Source of the DNA: Akkermansia muciniphila | GTDB lineage: Bacteria; Verrucomicrobiota; Verrucomicrobiia; Limisphaerales; UBA9464 | Assembly: GCA_945861565.1 (NCBI GenBank) | Contig: CAMAUY010000045.1 | Location: 1 to 37,930 of the forward strand | Length of the DNA: 37,930 bases | Direction of reading: 5' to 3' | Shown: piece after piece, positions 16,768-25,472 of the stretch | How positions within the stretch are numbered: position 1 is the first letter of the stretch | Layout of the letters: each line of letters starts with the position of its first letter | Notes under the pieces: generated by a model | Told to the model about the DNA's origin: nothing | Databases searched by the model: none | What the model saw: the letters and a program-made list of their open reading frames with translations, nothing else | Made by a program: the position numbers and the translations under genes

Positions 16768-16800
16768 TTCAGTCGGTTCGAACCGGGCGACTCAACTGAA
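16768..16800 (+). other. Hairpin after PLD-like gene, possible weak terminator
   Basis: Outer arms TTCAGT and ACTGAA enclose the palindrome GGTTCGAACC directly after the stop codon. There is no T-run behind it, so intrinsic termination is doubtful. It may only protect the 3' end. Confidence 0.3.
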
Positions 16801-16864
16801 CTGCCGCAATCGGTCGCGATGTTTCCTGTTCTTCCGGGTGAAAACGGAGTGAAATCGCGCCGTC

Positions 16865-18163
16865 ATGCAGACTCTTTACCTCGATATCTTTAGCGGCATC
16901 AGCGGTGACATGTTTCTCGGCGCACTTCTGGATCTCGGCGTGGACTTCAAGGCGCTCGAACGCGAGTTGCGAAAGTTGAAGCTCGACGGCTACCACCTAC
17001 ACGCCGCCCGACGCCAGAAGTCGGGCATCGAGGGAGTCAAGTTTGACGTCCATCTCACCGACGCCCACGCCGCAGATTGCGACCAAGCTCCGGAACACGA
17101 TCATGCTCATGCCCACGATCATGCTCATGCCCACGATCATGCTCATGCCCACGCTCCGAGTCATGAGACAGGCAGCCGAGATTTCGCGGCGATTCAATCG
17201 TTGATTTCCGCTAGCTCCCTGTCGGCTTGGGTGAAGGAAAAATCGTTCGCTGTTTTCCAAAGGATTGCCGTGGCCGAGGGTAAGATCCATGGATTGCCAC
17301 CGGACAAGGTCCATTTTCACGAAGTGGGTGCTGTGGACTCCATTGTGGATATCGTCGGCGGGTGTATTGCCCTCGAACTGCTGGGCCGGCCGCGCGTGTG
17401 GTCTGCACCCGTCGTGGAAGGCACCGGATTTGTGCAGTGCGCGCACGGCCGGTTTCCGATTCCAACGGCTGCAACACTGGAAATCCTGGGCGCAAAGAAG
17501 ATCGCTGTTTCGCAATGCGAGGAGCCCCACGAACTGGTCACCCCGACCGGGGCCGCGTTGCTGGCAGAATTTGTCGAACGATTCGGACGGATGGAAGGGC
17601 TGACGGCCCACCGCGTTGGGTACGGCCTCGGCACCCGCAACAACCAGACGCGTCCGAACGTGTTGCGAGCTGTGCTCACGCCCGACGAGGGCGTGACCGG
17701 TACGATCCATGACTGGCAGACCGACTCCATCGTGGTTCTGGAGACAAACCTCGACGACATTCCAGCGGAGTTGCTGGGGCATGTGCTCGAAAAGGCACTC
17801 CGGCTTGGCGCACTGGACGTGTTTCACACGCCGATCCAGATGAAAAAAAACCGCCCCGGCGTCCTCTTTACCGTACTTTGCGAAGCTGCCGATGCAGACC
17901 GATTCACGGAGTTACTGCTGGTCGAGACGACCTCTTTTGGCGTCCGTCGCACCACCGCGGAGCGGCGCAAACTTCAGCGCGAATTCATCGACGTTAAAAC
18001 CGAGTTCGGCGCGATCCGAATCAAGCTCGGTCGACTGAATGGCCGGGTCGTCCAGGTGGCGCCCGAATTTGATTCGATTCGGGATATCGCTGCCCAGGCG
18101 GGAGTGCCCGTCAAACTGGTTTTCGAAGCCGCCCGGAAGGCGTCGGTGGCGGTTGCATCCTGA
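16865..18163 (+). CDS. larC: Nickel-pincer cofactor biosynthesis protein LarC
   Basis: LarC inserts nickel, in a CTP-dependent step, into the pyridinium-dithiocarboxylate mononucleotide that becomes the NPN cofactor of lactate racemase and related enzymes. The 432-residue protein begins with DIFSGISGDMFLGALLDLG. It contains the HFHEVGAVDSIVDIVG motif and ELVTPTGAALLAE, and has the C-terminal domain with ETNLDDIPAELLG and MKKNRPG. Residues about 78-100 are a His/Asp/Ala repeat, typical of a nickel-binding loop. Here it is one uninterrupted frame, whereas some lactobacilli use a programmed frameshift. GGAGTG stands 13 bases before the ATG. No larA, larB or larE is in the window. It converges with the response regulator gene, with 7 bp between stops. 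Confidence 0.93.
   Translation: MQTLYLDIFSGISGDMFLGALLDLGVDFKALERELRKLKLDGYHLHAARRQKSGIEGVKFDVHLTDAHAADCDQAPEHDHAHAHDHAHAHDHAHAHAPSHETGSRDFAAIQSLISASSLSAWVKEKSFAVFQRIAVAEGKIHGLPPDKVHFHEVGAVDSIVDIVGGCIALELLGRPRVWSAPVVEGTGFVQCAHGRFPIPTAATLEILGAKKIAVSQCEEPHELVTPTGAALLAEFVERFGRMEGLTAHRVGYGLGTRNNQTRPNVLRAVLTPDEGVTGTIHDWQTDSIVVLETNLDDIPAELLGHVLEKALRLGALDVFHTPIQMKKNRPGVLFTVLCEAADADRFTELLLVETTSFGVRRTTAERRKLQREFIDVKTEFGAIRIKLGRLNGRVVQVAPEFDSIRDIAAQAGVPVKLVFEAARKASVAVAS
17096..17149 (+). repeat. Three perfect 18-bp tandem repeats in larC
   Basis: CACGATCATGCTCATGCC occurs three times in succession, at 17096, 17114 and 17132, encoding HDHAHA units. The copies are identical at DNA level, which implies recent slippage or homogenisation. 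In-frame changes in copy number would alter only the number of metal-binding histidines. Confidence 0.95.
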
Positions 18164-18170
18164 ACTCAGG

Positions 18171-18857
18171 TCATTCGTCCCGAAATCGGTAGCCCGTACC
18201 GCGGACGGTTTCCAACCGGTCGGCGCTATTTCCAAGTTTCTCTCGTAGCCGCCGCATGTGGGTGTCAACGGTGCGCGTGTCGATCACTTTTTCGTATCCC
18301 CAAACCTCCTGGAGCAGCGCATCCCGTGATTGAACCCGGCCTCGCCGCTGGGCGAGAAGTTGCAGGAGGCGAAATTCGGTGGCGGTCAATTCCACCCGAT
18401 TGCCCTGAATCTTGACCTCATGACGGGAGGGATCGATTACGAGCTCAGCAAACGTCAATATCTGGGCTTCGGCTGGATCCGGCGGAGAGAGCCGGCGCAG
18501 CAGCCCACGCACCCGCAGCACGAGTTCACGGGGGCTGAATGGCTTTGTCAGGTAATCATCGGCACCCAGTTCGAAGCCCAATACGCGGTCGATCTCCTCG
18601 GCCCGGGCGGTCAGCATAATGATCGGAATCTGGGATGTAGCGGCCGAGCGGCGCAACGTTTTGCAGACTTCGAACCCGTCCATTCCCGGCAGCATGACAT
18701 CGAGGATCACGAGACTGATGCCACCGTCGCGAACCCTCTGCAAGCCGCCCGGGCCATCGGTGGCGGTAACGACCCGAAATCCGGCCGCTTCCAGATTGAA
18801 CTCGATAAGTTCCAAAGCATCCGGCTCATCTTCCACCACAAGAATTCGATCGATCAT
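18171..18857 (-). CDS. OmpR/PhoB-family response regulator
   Basis: A 228-residue two-component regulator. The receiver domain (about 1-120) has the acidic pair in VVEDEPD, phospho-acceptor Asp53 (VILDVMLPGMDG), the conserved Thr in MLTARAEE and Lys105 (YLTKPFSPRE). The C-terminal winged-helix domain (about 130-228) includes ELTATEFRLLQLLAQRRGRV and IDTRTVDTHMRRLREKLG, ending with TVRGTGYRF. ATG 18857 is chosen over the upstream 18890 extension. No histidine kinase gene adjoins it on either side, so it is an orphan within this window. It is divergent from the molybdopterin oxidoreductase gene across 186 bp. Confidence 0.94.
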   Translation of the reverse strand: MIDRILVVEDEPDALELIEFNLEAAGFRVVTATDGPGGLQRVRDGGISLVILDVMLPGMDGFEVCKTLRRSAATSQIPIIMLTARAEEIDRVLGFELGADDYLTKPFSPRELVLRVRGLLRRLSPPDPAEAQILTFAELVIDPSRHEVKIQGNRVELTATEFRLLQLLAQRRGRVQSRDALLQEVWGYEKVIDTRTVDTHMRRLREKLGNSADRLETVRGTGYRFRDE

Positions 18858-19043
18858 AAATGATTTAGTACTAGCCCGCTGAATCTGCACGGAAAGTACG
18901 CCAGGGTCGTGTTACAATTCCGTAAAAACCGCCCGGAAACCGAGACGAAAGCTCGCTCCAAGCCCCAGTGGGGTCGGTCCGGGGTATTCGTGGTGGCGAG
19001 AAAATACATTCCAAAACGTACGTCGGCTTGTCATTTTGAGAGC

Positions 19044-20225
19044 ATGCATTCCGACCTCTCCAAGATTTCCAACACGTCCCTTTCCCGCCGTTCCCTGCTC
19101 CGGGGCTCCGTCGCCATGGCCGCCTATGCCTTGGCGGCCCGCCCCTTGTCCGCTTTCGGACTCGAACCCGCACTGGGTGAAGTAAGCATGCCTTTCTTGG
19201 ACATTCAACCCGTGGGCAAAATGCTCTATTGGCAAAAGCTCGCAAACTGGATCACCCCAAATGCCGATCTGTACGAAGTCAGCCACTACGGACGGCCCAA
19301 AGTGGACCTGGCCTCGTGGAAGCTCGATTTCTCAGGCTATTTGAAAAAGCCGCGGTCATTCACCCTGGCTCAACTCCAGACCCGTCGGCACAAAACCGTC
19401 ACCGCCACCCTCGAATGTGGCGGTAATGGCTCCAGCCTCGCCTTCTGCGGAGCTATCGGCAACATCCGTTGGACCGGAACTCCGCTGGGACCGTTGCTCC
19501 GTGAACTCGGACTTTCGAATCGATCGCAGGAATTCGTTTTCTACGGCGCGGACGAAAAAGTTGAGAAAATTCGCGACAAGGATTATCCGCAACACTTCGC
19601 CCGAAGTCTTCCCCGGGAACACGCTCTGCAGGACGAAATACTCTTGGCCTGGGCGATGAATGGCCAACCGCTCGACGAAATGCATGGCTCGCCGCTGCGA
19701 CTGATCGTGCCGGGTTGGTTTGGGATTTCCTGGGTTAAATGGCTGACTCGGATCGAGGTGCTCGACCGCCGATTCATGGGCAAATGGATGGCCCGGGAAT
19801 ATGTAACAATCCGCGGAGAAGACCGAACGGATGGCACGACAAATTGGCAGGAAACCTCCGTTTGCAATATGAACGTGAAATCCGTCGCGGCCCGCTGTGT
19901 TCGACGCACGGATGGGTCGCTCCGCATTTCCGGTGCGGCGTGGAGTGATGGCACACCGATCCAACGCGTCGAGGTCCGCATCGACGACGGTCCCTGGCAA
20001 CCTGCACGGATTGAGCGAAAACCAGAAAATGCCCGCTTTACCTGGAGTTTCTGGCGTTTTGACTGGAACAATCCGCCGGCCGGTGAACATACGTTTGTCT
20101 CCCGCGCGATCGATGCCGATGGTAGAATGCAACCGGCGCCCGACGATCCATCGATCAAGAATAAGCGAACCTATTGGGATGCCAACCAGCAGTGGGTTCG
20201 ACGCGTGCGGGTGGGTACGACTTGA
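19044..20225 (+). CDS. Tat-exported molybdopterin-dependent oxidoreductase (sulfite oxidase/SorA-SoxC family)
   Basis: A 393-residue periplasmic enzyme of the sulfite oxidase fold. The N-terminus carries a twin-arginine signal (LSRRSLLRGSVAMAAYALAA), consistent with export after cofactor insertion. The molybdenum-ligand cysteine is Cys125 in ATLECGGNGS. The oxidoreductase domain runs to about residue 280 (HGSPLRLIVPGWFGISWVKW), followed by a Mo-co dimerisation domain with VEVRIDDGPWQPARI. ATG 19044 is selected because it immediately precedes the Tat motif. The substrate may be sulfite, but other members of the fold reduce sulfoxides or nitrate. No haem subunit gene is adjacent; a dihaem cytochrome c lies 4.5 kb downstream. 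Confidence 0.88.
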   Translation: MHSDLSKISNTSLSRRSLLRGSVAMAAYALAARPLSAFGLEPALGEVSMPFLDIQPVGKMLYWQKLANWITPNADLYEVSHYGRPKVDLASWKLDFSGYLKKPRSFTLAQLQTRRHKTVTATLECGGNGSSLAFCGAIGNIRWTGTPLGPLLRELGLSNRSQEFVFYGADEKVEKIRDKDYPQHFARSLPREHALQDEILLAWAMNGQPLDEMHGSPLRLIVPGWFGISWVKWLTRIEVLDRRFMGKWMAREYVTIRGEDRTDGTTNWQETSVCNMNVKSVAARCVRRTDGSLRISGAAWSDGTPIQRVEVRIDDGPWQPARIERKPENARFTWSFWRFDWNNPPAGEHTFVSRAIDADGRMQPAPDDPSIKNKRTYWDANQQWVRRVRVGTT

Positions 20226-20260
20226 ATGATTCACGGCGCCCCGCTAATCGCCGAAGTTAT

Positions 20261-20390
20261 GCCGCGCAGCGGACTGGAGATTGGCCATTCTGGGAATACA
20301 AAATGGACGCGCTACTAACAGCTGAGGCGTACTCCGGAGGCGCGGAGCGCCGTCAGATCGTAGCCCATGGCGTCAGCCGTGGGTTCCCCT
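20261..20390 (+). repeat. REP-like dispersed repeat, copy C
   Basis: Contains CCGC-GCA-GCGG, then CTGGAGATTGGCCATT, a spacer of about 47 bp, GGCGCGGAGCGCCG and the hairpin CCCATGGC-GTCA-GCCGTGGG. The order matches copies A and B near 11 kb. It fills most of the 194-bp gap between the oxidoreductase and the acyl-CoA synthetase genes. It lacks the inner CTCTRTCGCCC block, so that block is not an obligate part. Confidence 0.75.
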
Positions 20391-20419
20391 TGCCGTCTAG
20401 CTAAACTCATCGGCCGACT

Positions 20420-23161
20420 ATGAAACCAACCGTCCCCACGCGTCCTGAACTCGCCCACGACGTGCTGCGCCATGCCCAGCGGCGACCCCTCGACGCGATG
20501 TTTGCTCCGCGCCGCATTGCGGTCATCGGGGCATCGGACAAGGTCGGCAGTGTGGGCCAGGCTTTGGTCCAGAACCTCCGGGTCTTTGCCGGCGAGGTAT
20601 TTTTGGTGAACGCGAAGCGCACGACCCTCTCCGGGCGAGACGCCTACCCGAACATCGCCGCCGTACCCAAAGGCGTGGACCTCGCCGTCATCGCGACACC
20701 GGCCCCGACGGTCCCCGACCTTCTCCGCCAGTGCGGGGTCGCGGGTGTATCCGCGGCCATCATCATTTCCGCGGGCTTTCGGGAAATCGGCAAGACGGGT
20801 GCGGAACTGGAGCAGCAATGTTTCGCCGAGGCGCGGCAGGCGAAAATACGGCTGCTCGGGCCGAATTGTCTCGGCCTGATGGTTCCGCAGGTGCAGCTCA
20901 ACGCCACGTTCGCAAACGGTATCGCCCAACCTGGCAGGGTCGCCTTCCTCAGCCAGAGCGGCGCACTCTGCTCAGCGGTGCTCGACTGGAGTCATCGCGA
21001 AAATGTTGGCTTCAGCGCGTTCGTATCGGTCGGATCGATGCTCGACGTCGGCTGGGGTGACCTCATCACACACTTCGGCGATGATCCACACACTCAGAGC
21101 ATCGTCTGCTATATGGAGTCGGTAGGGGATGCCCGTTCCTTCCTCTCGGCCGCCCGTGAAGTCGCCCTCACCAAACCCGTCATCGTCCTCAAAGTGGGTC
21201 GCACGGACGCTGCCGCCAAAGCTGCGGCCTCGCACACCGGTGCCCTGACGGGAAAAGATGCCGTCCTCGACGCCGCCTTCCGTCGCGTGGGTGTGCTGCG
21301 GGTGGATTCTATTGGCGAACTGTTCAACATGGCCGAACTTCTGGGCAAGCAACCCCGTCCCCGTGGCCCGCATCTCACCGTTGTTACCAATGCGGGTGGG
21401 CCGGGCGCACTGGCCACGGACGTCCTCATTGCCAGCGGCGGGCAATTGGCCGAGTTATCGCCCAAAGTAGGCGAGTCGTTGAACCAGTTCCTTCCCTCTC
21501 ATTGGAGTCATGGCAATCCCATCGATCTTCTGGGCGACGCCGACGCAATGCGTTACAGCAAAGCCACGGAGCTCGCCGCGCAGGATCCGCAATCGGACGG
21601 TGTGCTTGTCATCCTTACGCCCCAGGCAATGACCGATGCCCAGGGCACGGCCGAAAGAATCTGTTCGCTGGCGAAAAAAATTACCACGCCTCTGCTCACC
21701 AGCTGGATGGGAGGAACTGGCGTGGATAGCGCCAAGAAAATCCTCAACGCGGCCGGAATTCCGACCTTCGACTACCCCGACACCGCTGCCCGTGCTTTTT
21801 CGTTGATGTGGCGCTACAGCGATAACCTGCGGGCGCTCTATGAAACGCCAACCGCCGCGGATCCATCATCCGGAACCGAGGCCGGCCGTTCCCTCGTCGA
21901 CAATCTCATTGCAATCGCGCGCAAAGCGGGCCGCACACTCCTGACCGAGATTGAATCGAAGCAATTGCTCGCCGCCTACGACATCCCGACGGTCGAGACT
22001 CATGTCGCCTTCACCGCCGACGATGCGGTGAAACAAGCCGAGAAGTTGGGCTACCCTGTCGTTGTTAAACTTTTCTCCGAGACGCTCACCCACAAGACCG
22101 ATGTGGGCGGTGTTCAACTCGACCTGCGCAACGCCGCCGCCGTGCGCCAAGCCTGGATACAGATTGAAACCTCCGTCGCCGAAAAGGCGGGTCGCGAGCA
22201 TTTTCTCGGAGTGACCGTCCAACCGATGGTTGCGCGCGACGGCTACGAACTCATCCTGGGCAGCAGCATCGATCCGCAGTTTGGCCCCGTCCTCATGTTC
22301 GGCACCGGCGGTCAACTCGTGGAAGTCTTTCAAGACGTTGCGCTCGGCCTACCTCCCCTCACCGCCACACTCGCCCGGCGATTGATGGAGCAAACCAAAA
22401 TCTTCACCGCACTCAAGGGGGTGCGTGGCCGCAAGGCGGTCGACCTCGCCGCGCTCGAAAAACTCCTCGTGCGCTTCAGCCAACTCTTGGCCGAGCAACG
22501 TTGGATTGCCGAAATCGACATCAACCCGCTGCTCATTTCTCCCGGGCGAATGCTCGCGCTCGACGCCCGCGTTGTGCTGCACTCTCCGGAGATTTCGGAA
22601 GGCCAGCTCCCGAGACTGGCGATTCGTCCCTACCCCACGCGCTACCGCACGCCGTGGAAACTTCGGGACGGTACGACCGCAACCGTTCGCCCGATTCGAC
22701 CCGAAGACGAACCACGGATGGTGAGGTTTCACCAGACGCTCTCCGACCGCAGCGTTTACCTCCGCTACTTCGCCCCGCTGAAACTCGACCAACGCATCGC
22801 ACACGAACGCCTCAGTCGAATATGCTTTATCGACTACGATCGCGAAATGCTCCTCGTGGTCGATCGTCCCGACGCCACAACCGGCGCGGTCGAGATCCTG
22901 GCGGTGGGTCGTCTGAGCAAACGGCACGGCACGAACGAGGCCGAGTTTGCCCTGACCGTCAGCGACTCATGGCAAGGGCACGGCCTGGGCACGGAACTTC
23001 TCCAACGGCTCGTTGCAATCGGTCGCGACGAAAACCTCGAGCGCATTACCGCCGCAATACTCGCGGACAACCACGCGATGCGGCACGTTGCGCGCAAAGC
23101 CGGCTTCAAAGTCGAACGCTGCGAAGGCGACGTTGAATACCGCGCCGAAATTTTCTTATGA
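20420..23161 (+). CDS. ADP-forming acyl-CoA synthetase fused to GNAT acetyltransferase
   Basis: A 913-residue multidomain protein of the protein-lysine acetyltransferase Pat type. The order is CoA-binding Rossmann domain (about 25-150, [12 protein letters not shown]), succinyl-CoA ligase-like domains (about 165-470), ATP-grasp domain (about 495-720, [20 protein letters not shown]) and a GNAT domain (about 745-913, with the acetyl-CoA loop QGHGLG at 852-857 and Glu842 in AEFALTV). His272 in SHTGALTG is at the position of the phosphohistidine of active ADP-forming synthetases. The GNAT part probably acetylates proteins, with the N-terminal part sensing or making acyl-CoA. ATG 20420 follows directly after the REP-like copy C. 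Confidence 0.92.
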   Translation: MKPTVPTRPELAHDVLRHAQRRPLDAMFAPRRIAVIGASDKVGSVGQALVQNLRVFAGEVFLVNAKRTTLSGRDAYPNIAAVPKGVDLAVIATPAPTVPDLLRQCGVAGVSAAIIISAGFREIGKTGAELEQQCFAEARQAKIRLLGPNCLGLMVPQVQLNATFANGIAQPGRVAFLSQSGALCSAVLDWSHRENVGFSAFVSVGSMLDVGWGDLITHFGDDPHTQSIVCYMESVGDARSFLSAAREVALTKPVIVLKVGRTDAAAKAAASHTGALTGKDAVLDAAFRRVGVLRVDSIGELFNMAELLGKQPRPRGPHLTVVTNAGGPGALATDVLIASGGQLAELSPKVGESLNQFLPSHWSHGNPIDLLGDADAMRYSKATELAAQDPQSDGVLVILTPQAMTDAQGTAERICSLAKKITTPLLTSWMGGTGVDSAKKILNAAGIPTFDYPDTAARAFSLMWRYSDNLRALYETPTAADPSSGTEAGRSLVDNLIAIARKAGRTLLTEIESKQLLAAYDIPTVETHVAFTADDAVKQAEKLGYPVVVKLFSETLTHKTDVGGVQLDLRNAAAVRQAWIQIETSVAEKAGREHFLGVTVQPMVARDGYELILGSSIDPQFGPVLMFGTGGQLVEVFQDVALGLPPLTATLARRLMEQTKIFTALKGVRGRKAVDLAALEKLLVRFSQLLAEQRWIAEIDINPLLISPGRMLALDARVVLHSPEISEGQLPRLAIRPYPTRYRTPWKLRDGTTATVRPIRPEDEPRMVRFHQTLSDRSVYLRYFAPLKLDQRIAHERLSRICFIDYDREMLLVVDRPDATTGAVEILAVGRLSKRHGTNEAEFALTVSDSWQGHGLGTELLQRLVAIGRDENLERITAAILADNHAMRHVARKAGFKVERCEGDVEYRAEIFL

Positions 23162-23287
23162 GTGACGAATCTGCCACGCAGTTCCGTTGGCAAGACCCGC
23201 TCCGGCGCTACGCTGTCCCCTTGTGAATCAACCGAACCTACCCACCGCAACTCTCCGCTCTGCACTCGGACTCGGACTCGCAGATTT

Positions 23288-24073
23288 TTACCAAAAGGCA
23301 TAGCTCGGATCGGGAATTGGCTTGAACCACTCGTTTAGAAGTGCAGGCGGTTGTTTCCAGGTCGCGGCGTGGCCATCCCCGTAAAGCATCACCGGGACTG
23401 CCTTCCCCTTGGCATTATGCCAAATGTTTTTTGGCTCCGTCGGGACCCGGTTAACATGCCAGTTCCAATCGCCTTGGATGATCTTGTTGGACGGGCTGAG
23501 AGCGATCTGGGAAATCTTCATCGGCTTCCTCGAATCGCCAGAAGTCGCCGTCACGCTCACGATGCGAAAAATAAAGGACTTGGTGGTGTCGGCTGGGTAA
23601 TCAAGCAAAGCCCGGTCCGAACCCCACTGCACTAAGTAGCTATTACCATAGTTCGAGTAGCACTGGAAAATGCTGGAAAGGATACTGTCCCCCTTGTCGG
23701 CCGGACAGTGAAATATCTCCTTCGCTTGGGTATATGGATTCAACGGCCGATTCGTGGCGGCGACGTATACCAAATACTTGCCATCCCGGCCTCCGGTTGA
23801 AGGCCAGTCCGAGTGCGTGGGATAAGAATCCAGTGAATCGCTGGCATACATATTAAACGCCAGACCGATTTGTCGATTGTTGCTCACGCATTTGGTTTGG
23901 AGAGCCATGGCCTTGGCCCGGCCGAGCGCCGGCAACAGCATCCCCGCGAGGATCGCAATAATGGCAATGACCACCAGCAACTCGATGAGCGTGAACGCGC
24001 CGGCCCGTCTCGTGCCGCGGCGCGGCGTTGCCGTTGTAGTGCACCAAACACTCAGGGAGTTCTTCATCGCCAT
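23288..24073 (-). CDS. Type II secretion/pilin-like prepilin protein (verrucomicrobial pseudopilin)
   Basis: A 261-residue protein with a prepilin leader: basic N-terminus, then the cleavage site [11 protein letters not shown] with Glu5 of the mature protein and a hydrophobic helix ending AGMLLPAL. The globular part has HCPADKGDS and a late YGDGHAATW, similar to the H-X9-DG tail region of these proteins, but with 13 residues between His and DG. ATG 24073 is supported by a strong ribosome-binding site (GAGGAAGG) a few bases upstream. No secretion machinery is nearby. In Verrucomicrobia such proteins occur in many scattered copies, often as surface or substrate-linked proteins of unknown role. 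Confidence 0.88.
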   Translation of the reverse strand: MAMKNSLSVWCTTTATPRRGTRRAGAFTLIELLVVIAIIAILAGMLLPALGRAKAMALQTKCVSNNRQIGLAFNMYASDSLDSYPTHSDWPSTGGRDGKYLVYVAATNRPLNPYTQAKEIFHCPADKGDSILSSIFQCYSNYGNSYLVQWGSDRALLDYPADTTKSFIFRIVSVTATSGDSRKPMKISQIALSPSNKIIQGDWNWHVNRVPTEPKNIWHNAKGKAVPVMLYGDGHAATWKQPPALLNEWFKPIPDPSYAFW

Positions 24074-24252
24074 TTTGCCTTCCTCGTCACGATTTTGTGT
24101 GCGCTTGACAAGCAGCTGCCAGCTCTGCGCGACCCCAGAGAATTAATACCCTCTATAACCCGGGCCTGCTTGCCACCCTCCGCCGCCAGAATGGGCCTGT
24201 CAATGCCCGATCGTTATTCCCGCTCATCGGCGGGTGGATGACAAAGTGCCGA

Positions 24253-24367
24253 AGGGAAGAACCGCGGATTCACACGGATGGACGCGGAAAAGAGGAAGCC
24301 GTTGCCTCTCACTTCCGGAGTGAGCGCCCGGAATCAGCGTTTTTCCGCGTTCATCCGTGGTTCCAAA
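24253..24367. repeat. Imperfect inverted repeat in intergenic DNA
   Basis: Arms at about 24253-24292 and 24340-24367 share TTTTCCGCGTYCATCCGTG in opposite orientation, enclosing about 47 bp that includes another small stem (TTCCGG...CCGGAA). This lies in the gene-free stretch 24074-24705 between the pseudopilin start and the cytochrome gene. The sequence type (CGGATG-ACGCGGAAAA) looks like a dispersed non-coding repeat; I see no other copy in this window. Confidence 0.55.
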
Positions 24368-24582
24368 CTCCGGTTCATTGTCTTTAAAATGCTCGCCCAC
24401 TTTGGGCTGGTAAGCCTCAGTAATGCGATCGGCAGCCTGTTATTGAGAAAGTAGGTCTAGCAGTTAGATGCGTAGCCCATATCACGACACTGGCCAACTA
24501 TTGGAGCATGGCAACCATTCGTTCATGAAGCGTACCCCCGTCGTATGTTTGTTGGCGACGGTGCCGTGGTTCAGGGTCTCAA

Positions 24583-24626
24583 CCCGCTCCGAGCGGGGGA
24601 GAGGCTCCCACCGAGGAATTGGTGGG
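24583..24626. repeat. Two adjacent hairpins upstream of cytochrome c gene
   Basis: CCCGCT-CCG-AGCGGG (24583-24597) is followed by CCCACC-GAGGAATT-GGTGGG (24607-24626). They stand about 80 bp before the chosen cytochrome start. They could be part of a repeat or of the leader; there is no T-run. The rest of 24074-24705 shows no convincing gene. Confidence 0.45.
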
Positions 24627-24705
24627 CAGCGGCGGACTCGATGCGTATGCTCCCCGACAGTCAACGGAATCCGCAACGCGCTGGCGACAGATTGGAACGA
24701 ATATT

Positions 24706-25407
24706 GTGATACTCACCGGCTTAAACTTTTCCCCTTGCCACCTCGTGGCTCTGCTGCTGTCCGCCTGCTGGCTGGTCGTTCCAGCACGCGGCATCGAACC
24801 AACCACCCGGGTTCGCCGTGGGGCGGAACTTTATGCAGCCTGTGCCCGGTGCCACGGAGATCAGGGCGAGGGCATCGAAGCCACACGCGCGCCTCGCCTC
24901 GCCGGCCGTGAAGATTGGTTCATCAAGAAACAGATCAAGCAGTTTCGCCAGGGCGAACGGGGCAAGGATGACTCGAAAGAAACCGGATATCTGCCGCCCG
25001 AGGCCCGCACCCAACTGATGCACCCCGTGGCCGACAAACTAAGCCGAAGTGACACCCGGGCGCTGATCAAATTTCTGACCACCCTTCGTCCTGCGCCGCT
25101 GGCACCGGCACCCTTGGGTGACGTTGCCCGGGGCCGCACACTCTACTCCGCTTGCATCGAGTGCCACGGCAAGACGGCTGAGGGCAACCGCCGAAAGGGA
25201 GCTCCCCGCCTGACCGGACAGCACGACTGGTATCTATTCAATCAGTTGCTCGACTTCCGCATGGGATGGCGCGGGACCGATTTGAAGGATCCCCATGTGA
25301 AGCACATGCGCCGTCGGATGGATCTCGACGACGCGAGCCTGCACGACCTGGCGGCCTACATCGTGAGTCTAAACCTGCAAGCGCCCGCTCCACCGGCTCA
25401 ACCCTAG
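24706..25407 (+). CDS. Exported dihaem cytochrome c (class I, c4-like)
   Basis: A 233-residue periplasmic cytochrome with two CXXCH haem sites, CARCH (Cys46-His50) and CIECH (Cys150-His154), in two similar domains with GDQGEGIEATRAPRLAGRE and GKTAEGNRRKGAPRLTGQH after each site. A hydrophobic signal segment (CHLVALLLSACWLVVPARG) precedes. I use GTG 24706, with GGAA about 8 bases upstream; the longer frame begins at TTG 24619 and adds a non-signal stretch. Each domain has a methionine that could be the sixth ligand (LMHP, RRRM). It is likely an electron carrier, possibly to the cbb3 oxidase whose assembly genes are at the right edge; that link is inference. It converges with the DksA-like gene. 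Confidence 0.88.
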   Translation: MILTGLNFSPCHLVALLLSACWLVVPARGIEPTTRVRRGAELYAACARCHGDQGEGIEATRAPRLAGREDWFIKKQIKQFRQGERGKDDSKETGYLPPEARTQLMHPVADKLSRSDTRALIKFLTTLRPAPLAPAPLGDVARGRTLYSACIECHGKTAEGNRRKGAPRLTGQHDWYLFNQLLDFRMGWRGTDLKDPHVKHMRRRMDLDDASLHDLAAYIVSLNLQAPAPPAQP

Positions 25408-25472
25408 CCAGTGGCACTCCGCCCATGCGGATCGGTGGGCGCCGCGCAAACCATCCCCTCGGCCGAAAGCGG

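Noticed and set aside
17096..17149. Possible CRISPR-like array from regular 18-bp repeats
   Set aside because: The repeats are directly adjacent with no spacers and are in frame within larC as His-rich codons.
23158..23226. 22-residue ORF ([11 protein letters not shown]...) overlapping the acyl-CoA synthetase stop by ATGA
   Set aside because: Too short, no recognisable feature, and no downstream gene on the same strand that would make coupling meaningful.
24468..24911. 147-residue plus-strand ORF upstream of and into the cytochrome gene
   Set aside because: Its second half is out of frame with the CXXCH cytochrome and is Arg/Ser/Pro rich, typical of a shadow frame.
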